Below the pieces are notes generated by a model. The model did not search any database, was not told where the DNA came from, and saw only the letters and a list, made by a program, of their open reading frames with translations. Source: an uncultured Oscillospiraceae bacterium (GTDB lineage Bacteria > Bacillota > Clostridia > Oscillospirales > Acutalibacteraceae). Taken from it: DNA of 8,398 nt. Position 1 is the stretch's first letter. Every line of letters begins with the position of its first letter. This document shows positions 7,766-8,398 of this stretch, piece after piece. The stretch is taken from contig CABUCT010000046.1 of assembly GCA_902490145.1 (NCBI GenBank), positions 1 through 8,398 of the forward strand. Direction: 5' to 3'. The position numbers and the translations under genes were made by a program.

Positions 7766-7795
7766 AAAAGAAAACCAGAGGTTTTAATCCTCTGG
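7766..7795 (-). terminator. Terminator of the xre gene, overlapping its stop codon
   Basis: CCAGAGG (7775-7781) and CCTCTGG (7789-7795) make a perfect 7-bp stem with a 7-base loop. On the - strand the stem is followed by TTTTCTTTT (7774 down to 7766), so it ends leftward transcription of the regulator. On the + strand it is followed by CTCCTTTG, a poor T tract, so it should stop vanT transcripts weakly at most. The xre stop codon (7784-7786) sits in the loop, so one stem arm is coding. Confidence 0.75.
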
Positions 7796-8143
7796 CTCCT
7801 TTGCCTTACATAAACCATTGACGGTTGCTTCTACAATGGACAGTTCTTTATCATCTAAATTGTCGAGCTGTGCGTCTAAGCGTCTGCGGGCGGAACTTTT
7901 ATTGACTTCTTTATTGGGGAATATGTACTCGTCAACCGAAATGTTGAACATCGTCACAAGCTGAATAAACAGCTCCAGACTCGGCTTTTGCCCCTCATTT
8001 TCAATCGCCTGTAAATGCCTTGGGTCGTAGTCAACGATACAGGCAAGCTGTTCTCTTGTCATACCCTGTGCTGTTCTGGCTTTTTTGATAGCCAGACCGA
8101 TTGGCGTAAAATCGAAGTCAAAATCATTATTTCTTTCGTCCAT
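7784..8143 (-). CDS. XRE-family helix-turn-helix regulator, Tn916 Orf9-like
   Basis: A 119-residue Cro/CI-type regulator. The HTH domain covers about residues 13-72 (FTPIGLAIKKARTAQGMTRE, then a segment with DPRHLQAIENEG, ending SVDEYIFP). The C-terminal tail has RRLDAQLDNLDDKELSIVEA. From memory, Tn916 Orf9 has the same architecture (FGLAIKEAR, LTREQ, DPRYLTNIENKGQ, PSL, VSVDEFFLP, DKELS), the same size, and the same place: just after the cargo, facing it. Orf9 is thought to restrain transcription of the neighbouring orf7/orf8 mobility activators. The frame is open for 10 more codons, but the ATG at 8143 has GGTGGTGAG a few bases upstream and matches the expected start. A 30-bp dyad at 8162-8191 is its likely autoregulatory operator. 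Confidence 0.85.
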   Translation of the reverse strand: MDERNNDFDFDFTPIGLAIKKARTAQGMTREQLACIVDYDPRHLQAIENEGQKPSLELFIQLVTMFNISVDEYIFPNKEVNKSSARRRLDAQLDNLDDKELSIVEATVNGLCKAKEPED

Positions 8144-8161
8144 AAGCTCACCACCTTGTGC

Positions 8162-8191
8162 CTGTAAAATCATACTATATATATTTTACAG
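8162..8191. promoter_or_regulatory. 30-bp inverted repeat, likely operator for the XRE regulator
   Basis: CTGTAAAAT (8162-8170) and ATTTTACAG (8183-8191) are perfect 9-bp arms around the AT-rich core CATACTATATAT. The dyad lies 18 bases upstream of the xre start codon. The core offers -10-like boxes on both strands: TATGAT (8174-8169) for xre, and TATATA or TATATT (8178-8185) on the + strand with TTGTGC at 8156-8161 as -35. A repressor dimer bound here would block both directions, as in phage-type switches. The binding protein is inferred. Confidence 0.6.
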
Positions 8192-8205
8192 AAACGAGGC
8201 TTCTT

Positions 8206-8262
8206 ATGAAACGGTCTGAAATCTCTTACAATAGGGCATATAATCTCTTGTTGCAAGAGAAA
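8206..8262 (+). CDS. Possible 18-codon leader ORF
   Basis: ATG at 8206 opens 18 codons (MKRSEISYNRAYNLLLQEK, less its last residue check: the ORF ends at TAA 8260-8262), with GAGG at 8196-8199 as a modest ribosome site 6 bases upstream. It starts 15 bases after the dyad, where a + strand promoter could lie. The hairpin TCTCTTG-TTG-CAAGAGA (8244-8260) overlaps its last codons. I know no homologue; it could be a leader peptide of an attenuator, a remnant, or chance. Confidence 0.25.
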
Positions 8263-8288
8263 TAATTTCATAAATATTTGGCAGCACA

Positions 8289-8322
8289 GCCCACCAAATA
8301 AAAAAACGGTGCTTTGGTGGGC
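8289..8322 (+). repeat. Perfect 10-bp-arm hairpin in the downstream leader
   Basis: GCCCACCAAA (8289-8298) pairs with TTTGGTGGGC (8313-8322) around a 14-base loop TAAAAAAACGGTGC. There is no T tract, so it is not an ordinary terminator. GCAC just upstream (8284-8287) can pair with GTGC at the end of the loop (8309-8312), which would make a pseudoknot. It sits between the short ORF and the terminator at 8354, which suggests a structured RNA leader; DNA-level roles such as a protein-binding site are also possible. Confidence 0.55.
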
Positions 8323-8353
8323 AGTATAAACACGCCCAGATGAGAATTCAACT

Positions 8354-8392
8354 TCCCTCCGAACCCGTTTTCGAGTTTGGAGGGATTTTTTT
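8354..8392 (+). terminator. Strong intrinsic terminator carrying a Shine-Dalgarno sequence in its 3' arm
   Basis: CCCTCCGAAC (8355-8364) pairs with GTTTGGAGGG (8375-8384) with one G-U pair; T8354-A8385 extends it, and CG-TTTT-CG closes the loop. Seven Ts follow (8386-8392). The arm's GGAGGG lies 8 bases before an ATG at 8393 (ATGCGA, window end), so the terminator also hides the ribosome site of what may be the next gene. This is the layout of an attenuator leader; a plain terminator followed by a chance ATG is the simpler alternative. Confidence 0.8.
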
Positions 8393-8398
8393 ATGCGA

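Noticed and set aside
7775..7795. Hairpin as a terminator for vanT
   Set aside because: The + strand downstream sequence CTCCTTTG is not a T tract; the polarity favours the - strand gene.
8144..8173. Ten-codon N-terminal extension of the XRE protein
   Set aside because: It would place the start inside the operator dyad, and the internal ATG at 8143 has a clear GGTGGTGAG ribosome site.
8239..8244. TATAAT as a rightward promoter -10 box
   Set aside because: No acceptable -35 box lies 16-18 bases upstream; kept only as a weak alternative to the promoter in the dyad.
1..8398. CRISPR arrays, tRNA or rRNA genes, insertion-sequence transposases
   Set aside because: No regularly spaced repeats, no cloverleaf or rRNA-like segments, and no transposase motifs were seen on either strand.

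Overview
The window holds a complete vanG-type glycopeptide-resistance cluster (D-Ala-D-Ser class). It reads vanU-vanR-vanS, an inducible-promoter region, then vanW-vanG-vanXY-vanT, all on the + strand. On both sides lie pieces of what looks like a Tn916/Tn1549-family integrative conjugative element (ICE). The AT-rich genes, strong AGGAG-type ribosome sites and gene families point to a low-GC Gram-positive host (Enterococcus, Streptococcus or a gut Clostridia/Lachnospiraceae member). The sequence alone does not decide which.

Layout. Bases 1-675 are the 3' end of a CHAP-domain cell-wall hydrolase of the kind found in the conjugation module of such elements; this part is visibly more GC-rich than the van genes. 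After a hairpin at 693-719, a consensus-like promoter (771-799) drives vanU, vanR and vanS (829-2855), the sensory part. The 136-bp gap between vanS and vanW carries three VanR-like repeats starting in the vanS stop codon, a -10-like box, and then a strong intrinsic terminator upstream of vanW. The resistance genes follow without gaps, with overlaps of 4-8 bp. A convergent XRE-family regulator resembling Tn916 Orf9 (7784-8143, - strand) and a structured, probably regulatory leader (8162-8398) close the window.

How it works. By family knowledge, VanS/VanR sense glycopeptide stress and switch on the effector genes. VanT supplies D-Ser (membrane serine-uptake domain plus PLP racemase domain), VanG joins D-Ala to D-Ser, and VanXY destroys D-Ala-D-Ala and D-Ala-ended pentapeptide. 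Cell-wall precursors then end in D-Ala-D-Ser, which vancomycin binds poorly. VanW has no established function. The vanY gene found between vanS and vanW in the classic Enterococcus faecalis vanG operon is absent.

The resistance genes are a known system. The points that deserve a second look are regulatory: the terminator inside the probable vanW leader, the lack of a + strand terminator after vanT (transcription may run antisense through the xre gene into the mobility-control region, as in Tn916), a 30-bp operator-like dyad upstream of xre, and an attenuator-like leader whose terminator arm doubles as a Shine-Dalgarno sequence at the right edge.
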